Of a DNA stretch of 64,000 nucleotides, positions 24,136 to 34,610 are shown piece after piece; position 1 is the first letter of the stretch, and every line of letters begins with the position of its first letter. The DNA is from Streptomyces sp. S.PB5 (GTDB lineage: Bacteria > Actinomycetota > Actinomycetes > Streptomycetales > Streptomycetaceae): positions 239,161 through 303,160 of the forward strand of contig NZ_JAQMWP010000013.1 of the NCBI RefSeq assembly GCF_030403745.1. The letters are read 5' to 3'. The notes beneath the pieces were generated by a model. It ran no database searches and was not told where the DNA came from. It worked only from the letters and a program-made list of their open reading frames with translations. The translations under genes were made by a program, and so were the position numbers.

Positions 24136-25616
24136 GCCGACGTCTCCTTCAGGCGGTCGGCTCGGATTCGGTTGCGGTCGGGCTTACCCGTGGAGGTGCG
24201 GGGCAGGGGCTGGTCGGTGATGTGGACCGAGGAGGGGATGGCGTGCCGGGGCAGCCGGGCGCCGGCGTGGCTGCGCAGGCCGAGTCCGGTCAGCGCGGTG
24301 GCGGGGCGCCGGGTCACCGTGGCGTGCAGCCGGACCCCGGCCCGCCCGTCGGGCAGGGCGACCACGACCGCCTCGGCGACATCGGGGTGGGTGGCGATGA
24401 CGGCCTCCACCTCCTGGAGGTTGGTGCGGATGCCGCGCACCTTGACCTGCCAGTCGGCGCGTCCTTCGAGGTGGACGAGTCCGTCCGCGTCGCGGGTGAC
24501 GAGGTCGCCGGTGCGGTAGTAGACCCGGCCGTCGATCTCGGTGAACACCCGCTCGTTCAGGGAGGTCTGGAGATAGCCGTCGGTCTGGAACGGCGTCGAC
24601 ACCAGCAACTCGCCGCTGCCCGCGCCTTCTCCGGCCCCGTCGACCAGGGCGTGCACACCCGGCAGCGGGCGCCCGATCGGCAAGCGTTCCCCGGCCCCGG
24701 CCCCGGCAGCCGCCTGGTCGCGGGGCACCTCGTGGACGAACGAGTCGTTGGTCTCCGTACACCCGAAGACGTTGTGCAGCCGCGCCTCGGGGAACGCCTC
24801 GGACACCGCGGCCAGCAGGTCGGCGGGCATGGCCTCGCCGGTGAAGACGGCCTGCCGGACCGTGGGATACGGTCCGTCGGCGCCCTCGGTGAGCAGCCGG
24901 TGCAGCATCGGCACCCCCTGGACGAAGCTCACGCCCCGCCCGAGGACCAGATCCCCCAGCTGACGGGCATCGGCGGCATGCTCCTTGCCGACGAGCACCA
25001 CTTCGGCGCCGAGCCGCAGGAACGTCCATACGTCCAGCAGCGCGAGGTCGAAGTTGAGCGGGGCGTAGGAGAGGGCGACATCGTTGCCAGTGAGCCGGAA
25101 GGCGTCCTCGGCCCAGTCGGCGAACGCGGCGAACCCCTCGACGGGGATGGGCACGATCTTCGGGGTCCCGGTGGACCCGGAGGTGGTGAGCAGCAGCCGG
25201 GTGCGGGCCGGGTCGGGGACCGCGAACCCCGCCGCCTCGGCCTCGTCCGCCTCGATCGGCTCGGCCGACAGGAGCCCCTGCTCGTCCGCGCCCAGCAGAT
25301 GGGAGGCCCGGGCCCGCCGGCTGAGCCGGTCCAGCGCCTCGCCGCCGAGGTCGGGCGACGGGACGAGCGCGACGAGCTCCTGCCGGAACACGGCGAGCAA
25401 CAGGGCGATGGTCTCGGGGGACTTGTGCGCCGGTACGCACACGGTGGCACCCGGGACGAGCGGCAACCGCTCCAACTGCTCGGCGAACTCCCGTACCAGG
25501 CAGTCCAGTTGCTCGTACGTGACGCTTCGGTGGCAGCACGACAGTGCCACCCGGTCGGCGTGTTTTCGTCGGTACCTGCCGACGGTGTCGGCGAGTTGCG
25601 GTGAGGGCATGGCCAT
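24129..25616 (-). CDS. stand-alone NRPS-type adenylation enzyme (likely amino acid, candidate L-glutamine)
   Basis: About 495 residues with the core adenylation motifs in order: LLLTTSGSTGTPKIVP (A3, about 141), APLNFDLALLDVW (A4, Asp190, the residue that contacts a substrate alpha-amino group), NVFGCTETND (A5), YYRTGDLV (A7), GRADWQVKVRGIRTNLQEVE (A8) and the A10 lysine near 478 in TSTGKPDRNRI. The Asp at A4 argues for an alpha-amino acid. It should form the aminoacyl-AMP and load the separate carrier protein; by analogy with showdomycin the amino acid is glutamine. ATG codons at 25610, 25616 and 25667 are all possible; none has a strong ribosome site. It heads the nine-gene operon. Confidence 0.88.
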   Translation of the reverse strand: MAMPSPQLADTVGRYRRKHADRVALSCCHRSVTYEQLDCLVREFAEQLERLPLVPGATVCVPAHKSPETIALLLAVFRQELVALVPSPDLGGEALDRLSRRARASHLLGADEQGLLSAEPIEADEAEAAGFAVPDPARTRLLLTTSGSTGTPKIVPIPVEGFAAFADWAEDAFRLTGNDVALSYAPLNFDLALLDVWTFLRLGAEVVLVGKEHAADARQLGDLVLGRGVSFVQGVPMLHRLLTEGADGPYPTVRQAVFTGEAMPADLLAAVSEAFPEARLHNVFGCTETNDSFVHEVPRDQAAAGAGAGERLPIGRPLPGVHALVDGAGEGAGSGELLVSTPFQTDGYLQTSLNERVFTEIDGRVYYRTGDLVTRDADGLVHLEGRADWQVKVRGIRTNLQEVEAVIATHPDVAEAVVVALPDGRAGVRLHATVTRRPATALTGLGLRSHAGARLPRHAIPSSVHITDQPLPRTSTGKPDRNRIRADRLKETSAA

Positions 25617-25941
25617 CACTGTGTGGAGCGGGCCGGGGGTGTCACAAGCAAGGTCCAGGATCCTCATCAGGTCCGGCAAAGTCCGTCAGGTCGCCTCTTG
25701 AAGGAGGGGAACGCCAGGCCCCGAACCGGCAGCGCGACAGACTCCCGATGGTGACCGGCCCACCCCCCGGAGCCCGACTCCGGCCCCTTCGACCGGTTCG
25801 ACCGGCGCTCCGGGACCGCCGGTGGTGGTCCGGCCACCACCCGCCCGCCCGAGAGGGTTCCCTCCGCACCTCCTCCGGGCGGCAGCCCACTCGGCAGTGT
25901 GGGACGGGTCAGGAGCCGTCGGACGAAAGGCAGGCGTGACC
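25617..25941. promoter_or_regulatory. divergent promoter region of the island
   Basis: This 325-base gap separates the biosynthetic operon (minus) from the dead-transposase gene (plus). It contains a perfect hairpin with eight-base arms (GGTGGTGG at 25821-25828 and CCACCACC at 25834-25841) and a short direct repeat TCGACCGG near 25790-25810. I see no convincing -10/-35 pair. The hairpin is the best operator candidate. Confidence 0.45.
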
Positions 25942-27153
25942 ATGAGCAGAGCCGTCTTCGGCGGGCCCTGGACGGACCCGGGGTGGGCGGCGGTCCACCA
26001 ACCGGCGGACGTCGTCGCGGAGTTGTCCGCCGCGCTGTTCCCCCGGACGCTGCGCAGGAAGGACCAGCGCTGGTGGGCCGAGCAGTACGTACGCGGACTG
26101 CTCGCCGCCGACGGCCGCAAGTCGGTGCGCCGGATCGCCTCCGCCGTCGGCGGCGGGGCCGCCGAGCAGAGCCTGCACCACCTCATCGCCGCCTCCACCT
26201 GGTCCTGGTCGCCGATGCGGGAGGCACTGGCTTGCCGGCTCCAGGACGCCATGACCCCGGCCGCCTGGGTGGTCCAGCCGATGGTCATCCCCAAGGTCGG
26301 CGAACACTCGGTCGGCGTCGGCCGGCACCTCGTGCCCCACCCGGGCGGCCCGGACAACGGCCAGCAGGCCTTCGGTCTCTGGTTCGCCTCCGAGCAGTCG
26401 AGCGCCCCGGTCAACTGGCGGCTGCATCTGCCGGACGGCTGGCTCCACGACCCCGAACGCAGGCGGCGGGCCGACATCCCCGACGGGGCGTGCGAGGAGA
26501 CGCTGGAGGAGTGCGCGGCGGCGGTCGTACGCTCCACGCTCGACTGGGGGCTGCCGCGCCGCCCGGTGGTGCTGGGGGCGGCGGGCCCGGACCTGGGTGC
26601 GACGATCCGGCGCTACCAGGACGCCCAGGTCCCGCTGCTGGTACGGGTGTCCGCGGCCACGGCCGTGACCGTGAGCGAACCGTCGCTGCCCGGCTTCGGC
26701 GCGGGGCCGCTGGCGGTGGGCCGGATCGCCGACTCGGTCCGCGCGCTGCGCAGGCCCGTACGCTGGGCCGACCCGCTCAACGGGCCCTCGGTGATCCGGA
26801 GTTCACCGGTGGTCGGCGTCCCGGTGACACTCCCCCGGGCCGGTACGGACGACGGCCGGCCCGGACTGCTGCTCGGCGAGTGGACCGACCCGCACCGCCC
26901 GCCGACGGAGTTCTGGCTGACCGACCTGGACCGCACCCCGGTACCCATCCTCCTGAGGCTGTCCAAACTGGCCCGCCGGGTGACCCACGACTGCGCCACG
27001 ACCGGCGAAGAGGTCGGCCTCCGGGACTTCGTCGGCCGCTCCTTCAAGGGCTGGCACCGCCACACCACACTGGCCTCGGTCGCCTATGCGGCACGGTCCC
27101 TGTCCGAAGCGGCACAAGGGGAGTTCGACACCTTGGAGGCGAGAAGCGCCTGA
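25942..27153 (+). CDS. IS701-type transposase homologue lacking catalytic residues (domesticated)
   Basis: A 403-residue protein that follows the IS701 transposase family through its N-terminal half: RKDQRWWAEQYVRGLLAADG, AEQSLHHLIAASTWSWSPMR and IPKVGEHSVGVGRHLV. Active members carry an Asp pair directly before the (F/I)PKxGxHSVG segment; here the sequence is WVVQPMVIPK, so the catalytic Asp is gone. The frame is intact over full length, there are no terminal inverted repeats or target duplication, and the gene has a fixed place divergent from the biosynthetic operon. It is probably retained for DNA binding or another function rather than transposition. Start ATG 25942; GAAAGG upstream. Confidence 0.75.
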   Translation: MSRAVFGGPWTDPGWAAVHQPADVVAELSAALFPRTLRRKDQRWWAEQYVRGLLAADGRKSVRRIASAVGGGAAEQSLHHLIAASTWSWSPMREALACRLQDAMTPAAWVVQPMVIPKVGEHSVGVGRHLVPHPGGPDNGQQAFGLWFASEQSSAPVNWRLHLPDGWLHDPERRRRADIPDGACEETLEECAAAVVRSTLDWGLPRRPVVLGAAGPDLGATIRRYQDAQVPLLVRVSAATAVTVSEPSLPGFGAGPLAVGRIADSVRALRRPVRWADPLNGPSVIRSSPVVGVPVTLPRAGTDDGRPGLLLGEWTDPHRPPTEFWLTDLDRTPVPILLRLSKLARRVTHDCATTGEEVGLRDFVGRSFKGWHRHTTLASVAYAARSLSEAAQGEFDTLEARSA

Positions 27154-27170
27154 CCGCCGTACGCCGACGA

Positions 27171-29165
27171 CTACGGCCGTACGACACCCCCGTCGCCGTC
27201 CGCCAGCAAGTGCCGTGTCCGATGCAGCCGCAGCGCCAGCTGGACCTCCAGTGCCTGCGCGGGCTCCTGCCAGGCCGGGCCGAGCAGGTCGGTGATCCGT
27301 TCCAGCCGTCGCGAGACGGTGTTGGGGTGGACGTGCAGCAGTTCCGCCGCCCGCGTGGGACTGCTGCCGGAGGCGAAGTACGACTCCAGGGTCCGCAGCA
27401 GTTCCGTCGACTGCTGGTGGTCGTAGTCGAGGACCGGCCCGATCGCCGAGCCGACGAACCGTGTCACGTCCTGCTTCTCGGACAACAGCAGCCCCAGGAA
27501 CCCGAGTTCCCGCGGAGACGCCGTGCTGCCGATGCCGTCGAGGACGGTGAGCGCGTCCAGGCAGCGCTGTGCCTCGCGGTAGACGTGGCGGACTTCGTCC
27601 GGGGCATGGGCCGGCCCGGCGGCGCCCCCGGTCACGGGGTGGCCGAGCACGACGGACAGCTCCCGCTGCACCGCCCGCGCGGCCCCGGCCGGATCGGCGC
27701 CCGGCAGCAGGAGCACGATGTGGCCGCCGTCGACGTACTTGAGCCCGGAGAGCCGGTGCGCGTACGAGGACGCCCAGGCGTTGGCCCGGCTCTGCGAACC
27801 GCCCTCGGGGCGGACCACCACGATGACGTGCGGCGCGCCGAGATCGACCGCGAGCCGGCGGCCCCGGGCGGCGAGCTGGCCCGGGGGCAGCTGGGAGACA
27901 TGCAGCAGGTCGTGCAGCAGCTCGTCCCGGACCTGGCCCTCCGCCACCGCCGTACTGCGCTGCATCAGCAACTGGACGGCGACGGCCTGGGCGACGAGGC
28001 CCAGCAGCTGCTCCTGCTCCTCGGACGGGGGCATCCCGCCGCCCAGCACCAGCGTGCCGAGGCTCTCCGCGCCGCCGGTGACCGGGCAGGCCGACAGCAC
28101 GCCGTCGACGCCGTCGTCGTACCGGACGGGCCCGCCCGCGGCCTGCGAGTCCAGGCAGATCCGGTCGATCACGGTGTCGGCCGGGTCACCGCCCGGCCCG
28201 GGATCTACGCGGGTTGCATCACGGCCTGAAAAAACCGCCGGGAAGCCTTCCGTGCTCGCGAGATCCTTGCCGACGGTGTCCCGCACCAGCAGTGCGCCGC
28301 CCAGTTCGAGCGCCGCCCGCTCCACCAGCACGGACAGTTCACCGCCGCCGAGCGCCAGATCGATCAGGCCCCGGTGGATGCTGTGCAGCCGGCGCGCGGT
28401 GGCGGAGGAGTCCTGCGCCTGCGAGACATCGCCCGCCAGCGCCGCGACCTCGGTCCGGGTCCGCTCCAGCAGCCGGGTCCGTTCGATGGCCACGGCCGCG
28501 AGGTCCGCGAGCGAGGTCATCAACGAGATCTCGTTGGGCAGGAAATGGCGGATGTCGCGGTCCGCGACGTACAGCACGCCCAGCGTCGAGTGCTCGTGGC
28601 GCAGCGGGACCGCCATGATGGCGCGCAGCCCCTCGGAGCGCACGACATGGTCGATGGCCTCGCTGTGGACGAAGCTGTCGTCGGCCAGATAGTCGGGGGT
28701 CCAGAAGGGCGCGGACCGCTGCTGCGCCTGCCGGCCGACCCCGCCGCCGATCGGCACCCGGAACCCGACGGTGATCGCCGACGCATGGCCGTCCGCGGCC
28801 CGGACGTGGGACGCCCCGTCGTCGCCGTGCAGGCTCACCCACGACATGTCCAGGCCCATCAGCAGCCGGGCCCGGCGGGTGATCACCGTCAGCAGGGTGT
28901 CCAGGTTGTACGGATGGGTCAGGTCGCGGGCCGTGTCGACCAGCGCGGACAGCCCGGCCTCGCGCTGCTGGCGGCGGGCGAACAGCTGCCGGACCTCAAG
29001 CGAGCGGTTCTTGGCCGCGACGACCTGGGCCAGCGCGTCCTCGCCTGCGCCGTCCGCGGCCGCCTGCCGGACCAGCTCCTCGAAGTGCTCGGCGGGCGCC
29101 TCCTTGGCCAGCAGTTCGAGCATGGCCAGGGCATACCTGTCGAGCGGTTCTCCACCGGTCGGCAC
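27171..29165 (-). CDS. PucR-family regulator with GAF domain
   Basis: A 664-residue regulator. A GAF sensor domain spans about residues 75-225 (DTLLTVITRRARLLMGLD ... LRAIMAVPLRHEHSTLGVLY), then a coiled linker, a middle nucleotide-cyclase-like/PucR region (LLHDLLHVSQLPPGQLAARG ... HIVLLLPGADP), and the C-terminal PucR HTH with TRAAELLHVHPNTVSRRLERI. Such proteins activate catabolic or biosynthetic genes in response to small molecules. The start is GTG at 29165; an internal ATG about 45 bases later is possible. Its position between the dead transposase and the methyltransferase suggests it is the pathway-specific regulator of the island. Confidence 0.85.
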   Translation of the reverse strand: MPTGGEPLDRYALAMLELLAKEAPAEHFEELVRQAAADGAGEDALAQVVAAKNRSLEVRQLFARRQQREAGLSALVDTARDLTHPYNLDTLLTVITRRARLLMGLDMSWVSLHGDDGASHVRAADGHASAITVGFRVPIGGGVGRQAQQRSAPFWTPDYLADDSFVHSEAIDHVVRSEGLRAIMAVPLRHEHSTLGVLYVADRDIRHFLPNEISLMTSLADLAAVAIERTRLLERTRTEVAALAGDVSQAQDSSATARRLHSIHRGLIDLALGGGELSVLVERAALELGGALLVRDTVGKDLASTEGFPAVFSGRDATRVDPGPGGDPADTVIDRICLDSQAAGGPVRYDDGVDGVLSACPVTGGAESLGTLVLGGGMPPSEEQEQLLGLVAQAVAVQLLMQRSTAVAEGQVRDELLHDLLHVSQLPPGQLAARGRRLAVDLGAPHVIVVVRPEGGSQSRANAWASSYAHRLSGLKYVDGGHIVLLLPGADPAGAARAVQRELSVVLGHPVTGGAAGPAHAPDEVRHVYREAQRCLDALTVLDGIGSTASPRELGFLGLLLSEKQDVTRFVGSAIGPVLDYDHQQSTELLRTLESYFASGSSPTRAAELLHVHPNTVSRRLERITDLLGPAWQEPAQALEVQLALRLHRTRHLLADGDGGVVRP

Positions 29166-29276
29166 CTGCGGCTCCCCCCGAGCAAGTGTGCAAGTTCGAT
29201 GAAAAGCTAATTCAAAATCTTCTCGATGGTCAACGAATTCCTGCTACAGAGCCGTTAAAAGGCCAGTTCACGACCC

Positions 29277-29305
29277 TTGACTGTGGCGCGGACACCTACT
29301 AGGCG
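29277..29305 (+). promoter_or_regulatory. candidate vegetative promoter
   Basis: TTGACT (29277-29282) and TAGGCG (29300-29305) are spaced by 17 bases, near the streptomycete HrdB consensus, 115 bases upstream of the methyltransferase gene. The surrounding 29190-29280 is unusually AT-rich for this window. The -10 match is partial. Confidence 0.4.
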
Positions 29306-29419
29306 AGCAAGCGCTGTCGTCGGACCACCTTCCGCCACACCCTCACCGGCCGTCACGCTCAGCCCAACGGGCATCGCACAGTGCGACGCCTCAGAGCCGT
29401 TCGGAACAGGTGGGGACCC

Positions 29420-30151
29420 ATGCCGTACACATCTCAGGTGCAGGACTACCGGCGCTCGCTGGAGCGCAGCCGCCAGTCCCTCAGCCGCGCGGACCGCCCC
29501 GACGTCTTCCCCCTGGCGGGACGCCGATGGGATCTCCTCGACGAGGTGTTCGCACCGGTGTACTCGCCCTCGACCGGCATCGCCCTGGACTTCCTCGGCC
29601 TCACCGGCCCGGTCGACGACCGCGCGCACCGCGGCTCGTTCCTGGAGATCGGCTGCGGCACCGGCGTCATCGCGGTGACCGCCGCCCTCGCCGGCCACGG
29701 CCCGGTCGTCGCCTCGGACATCAACCCGCGAGCCGCGGAGAACGCGGCCGTCAACGCCCGCCGCCACGGTATGAGCGACCGGGTCAGAGCCGTGCACAGC
29801 GACCTGTTCGCCGCCCTCGGCGACGACGAGCGCTTCGACACCGTCTTCTGGAGCTCCAACTACGTCCTGGGCCCCGACCACTACCAGTACGAGTCCGACC
29901 ACGAGCGCGCCTACGTCGACGCCGGCTACCGGGCCCACCGCCGCTACCTGGAGCAGGCCCCGCACCGCACCACCCCCGGCGGACGGGCCCTGCTGCACTT
30001 CAGCAGCCGCGGCGACCACCCGCTCCTGACCCGCCTCGCCGCCGAGACCCACCGCGAACTGCGGCTCGTGGACAGCCGCACGGTCCGCGAGGGCGAGTAC
30101 GGCGACGACCTCGTCGAGCATCTGCTCCTGCAGATCGTGGCCATCGGCTGA
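29420..30151 (+). CDS. class I SAM-dependent methyltransferase
   Basis: A 243-residue methyltransferase of the HemK/RsmC-like group. Motif I is FLEIGCGTGVIAVTAALAG (about 75-93), motif II VVASDINPRAAENAAVNARR, and the post-motif region reads FWSSNYVLGP, where amino-group methyltransferases have NPPY. The changed NPPY suggests a different substrate from glutamine or RNA. The start ATG has AGGTGGGG upstream. It is followed by the PabA-PabB fusion gene after 57 bases on the same strand and is probably cotranscribed. Its substrate in this setting is unknown. Confidence 0.85.
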   Translation: MPYTSQVQDYRRSLERSRQSLSRADRPDVFPLAGRRWDLLDEVFAPVYSPSTGIALDFLGLTGPVDDRAHRGSFLEIGCGTGVIAVTAALAGHGPVVASDINPRAAENAAVNARRHGMSDRVRAVHSDLFAALGDDERFDTVFWSSNYVLGPDHYQYESDHERAYVDAGYRAHRRYLEQAPHRTTPGGRALLHFSSRGDHPLLTRLAAETHRELRLVDSRTVREGEYGDDLVEHLLLQIVAIG

Positions 30152-30208
30152 CCTGCCCGTCCGTACGCCGTCCGTACGAGGAGAGACCCGAGGAGAGACC
30201 GGACCTCC

Positions 30209-32290
<2,082 letters not shown>

Positions 32291-32351
32291 GCAGGAGCGC
32301 CCCCGAAGGGGCGCGGGGAACTGCGCGACCAGCCACAACGGCGCCGCAGCC
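32291..32351 (+). repeat. common Streptomyces intergenic repeat with hairpin
   Basis: The block begins directly after the pabAB stop. A hairpin (GCGCCCC at 32297-32303, loop CGAA, GGGGCGC at 32308-32314) is followed by CGGGGAACTGCGCGACCAGC and a CACAACGG-GCCGCAGCC tail, which I recognise as a widespread noncoding Streptomyces repeat. It can serve as the terminator of the methyltransferase-pabAB transcript. Confidence 0.75.
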
Positions 32352-32387
32352 AACAGACAACCCAACCCGCCTCACCCAGCGGAGCGC

Positions 32388-33317
32388 CTAGCGGGCCCGG
32401 CTCCAAGACACGGACCGGGCCCGCAACAGCTCCGCCCCGACCGCCTCGACATCCACGCCCCGCTCGGCCAGCAACCGAAGCGCCTGCACGGACTGCTCGT
32501 GCCGCCCGAGCAGGGTGTCGCCCTCCAGACCGTGCCCGCGGGCCGCCGCCTCCACCGTCTCCGCGCTCAGCACATGCCCGGTGTTCCAGCTGACCAGGGA
32601 CCGCACCTGCTCGGGCCGCAACCCCGACCACAGCAGCATCAGCGGCCGGGCGCCGGACTCCCGCAGGCTCAGCCACCGCTTGCTGGCCAGCGCCGTCTCC
32701 CGTGTCCGGTACAGCAGCCGCGCGGTGGCCAGTCCCGCCGTGTCCCGCAGCTCACCCGCCGCGCCGTCGTCGCCGAGCCGGTCGAGGCGGGCGTTCACCG
32801 CGGCGTCCAGCGCCCCCAGATCACAGGAGGTGGCCGCCCCGGGAGCCGCGAGATCGACCCCGCGCGCCCGGGCCCGTTCCAGGCCGGCGCACTGGGCATC
32901 CAGTACGGCACGGTACTGCCGCACCGAGAACACCGAGGTCGCCTCGATGCCGATGCCCTCCGCGAGGCAGCGCTCGACAGCGGTGAGCCCGGCCGGCGTC
33001 GCCGGAACACCCACCAGCAGATTCGGCCGGTCGACGCCGCTGTGCAGCATCCGCGCCGCCGCCACCCAGGCCGCAGGATCGTCGGCCCCGTCGAAGGCGG
33101 CCGCGCCGAACGCCACGAACCCACCACAAGACCGCAGTTCGTCACAGGCCGCCCGCACCACGCCGACCGGCGTCCCGGCCGCCATCCGTACACCCCGGAA
33201 CCCGCACGACAGGGCCTCGGGCACGGCCGGCTGCTCCCCCGGTCGCGCCGCCCACCAGGGCGAGACTCCTTCGGCAGCGAGCTCGTCCAAGAGCCGCATG
33301 GCTTCCGTCGTCATCAC
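32388..33317 (-). CDS. transaldolase-like protein without the Schiff-base lysine
   Basis: A 309-residue protein aligned with bacterial transaldolases over VPATPAGLTAVERCLAEGIG and ATSVFSVRQYRAVLDAQCAG. In true transaldolases the first block reads (V/I)K(I/V)PAT and its Lys forms the Schiff base; here it is NLLVGVPAT, with Gly at that place. Later blocks (NARLDRLG, ARLLYRT) are also loosened. It is therefore unlikely to transfer dihydroxyacetone and may be a sugar-phosphate-binding pseudoenzyme. It sits between the pabAB terminator and the kynureninase gene, both at a distance, and appears monocistronic. MMTT offers two adjacent start codons. Confidence 0.8.
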   Translation of the reverse strand: MMTTEAMRLLDELAAEGVSPWWAARPGEQPAVPEALSCGFRGVRMAAGTPVGVVRAACDELRSCGGFVAFGAAAFDGADDPAAWVAAARMLHSGVDRPNLLVGVPATPAGLTAVERCLAEGIGIEATSVFSVRQYRAVLDAQCAGLERARARGVDLAAPGAATSCDLGALDAAVNARLDRLGDDGAAGELRDTAGLATARLLYRTRETALASKRWLSLRESGARPLMLLWSGLRPEQVRSLVSWNTGHVLSAETVEAAARGHGLEGDTLLGRHEQSVQALRLLAERGVDVEAVGAELLRARSVSWSRAR

Positions 33318-33425
33318 CCTTCGACGCTACGCCGAACACCGGGCACGGATGATGGCGCGGCCCAGAGGTTGTCAGGTCTCCACGGACTCCGTCAGATGCA
33401 CCGGGTGCAGGCAGACGCGCCGGGT

Positions 33426-34610
33426 TCAGGCCACGACCTCCCCCAGCACCCGGGCCGCCCGCTCCACATCACGGAACCCGACGTACAGGGGCGTGAACCC
33501 GAACCGCAGCACATCCGGATGCCGGAAGTCCCCGACCACACCCCGCTCGATGAGCCGCTTCATCACATCCCCGGCGTCATCACACCGCAGCGCGACCTGG
33601 CTCCCCCGCTCGGCATGCGCCAGGGGGGTCACACACTCGACGCGCCCCTCGTCGACGTACGCGGAGACACACTCCAGGAAGAAGTCCGTCAACGCGAGCG
33701 ACTTGGCCCGCACCGCCTCGATGGAGACGCCGTCCCACACCTCGAGTGCCGCCTCCAGGGCGAGCATCGAGAGAATGTCCGGCGTACCGACCCGCCCCCG
33801 CAGCGCCCCCGGCGCCGCCTCGAAGTCGGGCCGCATCCCGAAGGGCTCCACATGCGAGTTCCACCCGGGCAGCGGCGAGTCGAAACGGTCCTGGAGCCCG
33901 GACCGCACATAGAGGTACGCCGGTGAACCGGGCCCGCCGTTGAGGTACTTGTAGGTGCAGCCGACCGCGAGGTCGACCCCGTGCTCGTCCAGCCCGACCG
34001 GCATCGCGCCCGCGCTGTGGCACAGGTCCCAGACGACGTACGCCCCCACCGCGTGCACGGCGGCGGTCAGTCCGGGCAGATCGTGCAACCGCCCCGACCG
34101 GTAGTCGACGTGGTTCAGCAGCACGGCCGCCGTACGCTCGCCCAGCACTCCCGGCACCTCGGCCGGTGTGACGGGCCGCAGGGTGCACCCGGTCATCCGG
34201 GCGGCGGACTCGGCGATGTACCCGTCGGTCGGGAAGGTGGTGGCGTCGACGACGATCTCGTCCCGCCCGGGACCGGCCATCCGCACGGCCGCCACAAGTG
34301 CCTTGAACACATTGACACTTGTGGAGTCCCCGACCACGATCTGCCCGGCCGCGGCCCCCACCAGCGGGGCGATAAGATCACCGATCCGCTCGGGCGCGGT
34401 CCACCAGCCGCTCTCGTCCCAGGACCGGATGCGCAACTCGCCCCACTGCCGCCGCACGACGTCCTCGACGCGCCCGGGGACGGAGGCGGGCAGCGCACCC
34501 AGCGAGTTCCCGTCCAGGTAAACAACGTCATCGAGCAGGAACTGCGAGCGGAGACCGGCGAGTTGATCGCCCGCGTCCAACTCCCTTGCCTTGAAGTCGA
34601 GTTCAGACAT
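33426..34610 (-). CDS. kynU: kynureninase
   Basis: A 394-residue PLP enzyme: YLDGNSLGALP at the N-terminus, SWDESGWWTAPERIGDLIAP, VDATTFPTDGYIAESA, WDLCHSAGAMPV and Lys221 in GCTYKYLNGGPGSPAYLYV, the PLP-binding lysine. It cleaves kynurenine or 3-hydroxykynurenine to (hydroxy)anthranilate and alanine. Its start overlaps the end of the tryptophan dioxygenase gene by eight bases, so the two catabolic steps are coupled. The anthranilate could enter catabolism or secondary metabolism. The formamidase that acts between them is not adjacent. Confidence 0.96.
   Translation of the reverse strand: MSELDFKARELDAGDQLAGLRSQFLLDDVVYLDGNSLGALPASVPGRVEDVVRRQWGELRIRSWDESGWWTAPERIGDLIAPLVGAAAGQIVVGDSTSVNVFKALVAAVRMAGPGRDEIVVDATTFPTDGYIAESAARMTGCTLRPVTPAEVPGVLGERTAAVLLNHVDYRSGRLHDLPGLTAAVHAVGAYVVWDLCHSAGAMPVGLDEHGVDLAVGCTYKYLNGGPGSPAYLYVRSGLQDRFDSPLPGWNSHVEPFGMRPDFEAAPGALRGRVGTPDILSMLALEAALEVWDGVSIEAVRAKSLALTDFFLECVSAYVDEGRVECVTPLAHAERGSQVALRCDDAGDVMKRLIERGVVGDFRHPDVLRFGFTPLYVGFRDVERAARVLGEVVA

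Noticed and set aside
25942..27153. Active insertion sequence at the island border
   Set aside because: The transposase-like frame lacks catalytic Asp and I found no terminal inverted repeats or target-site duplication.
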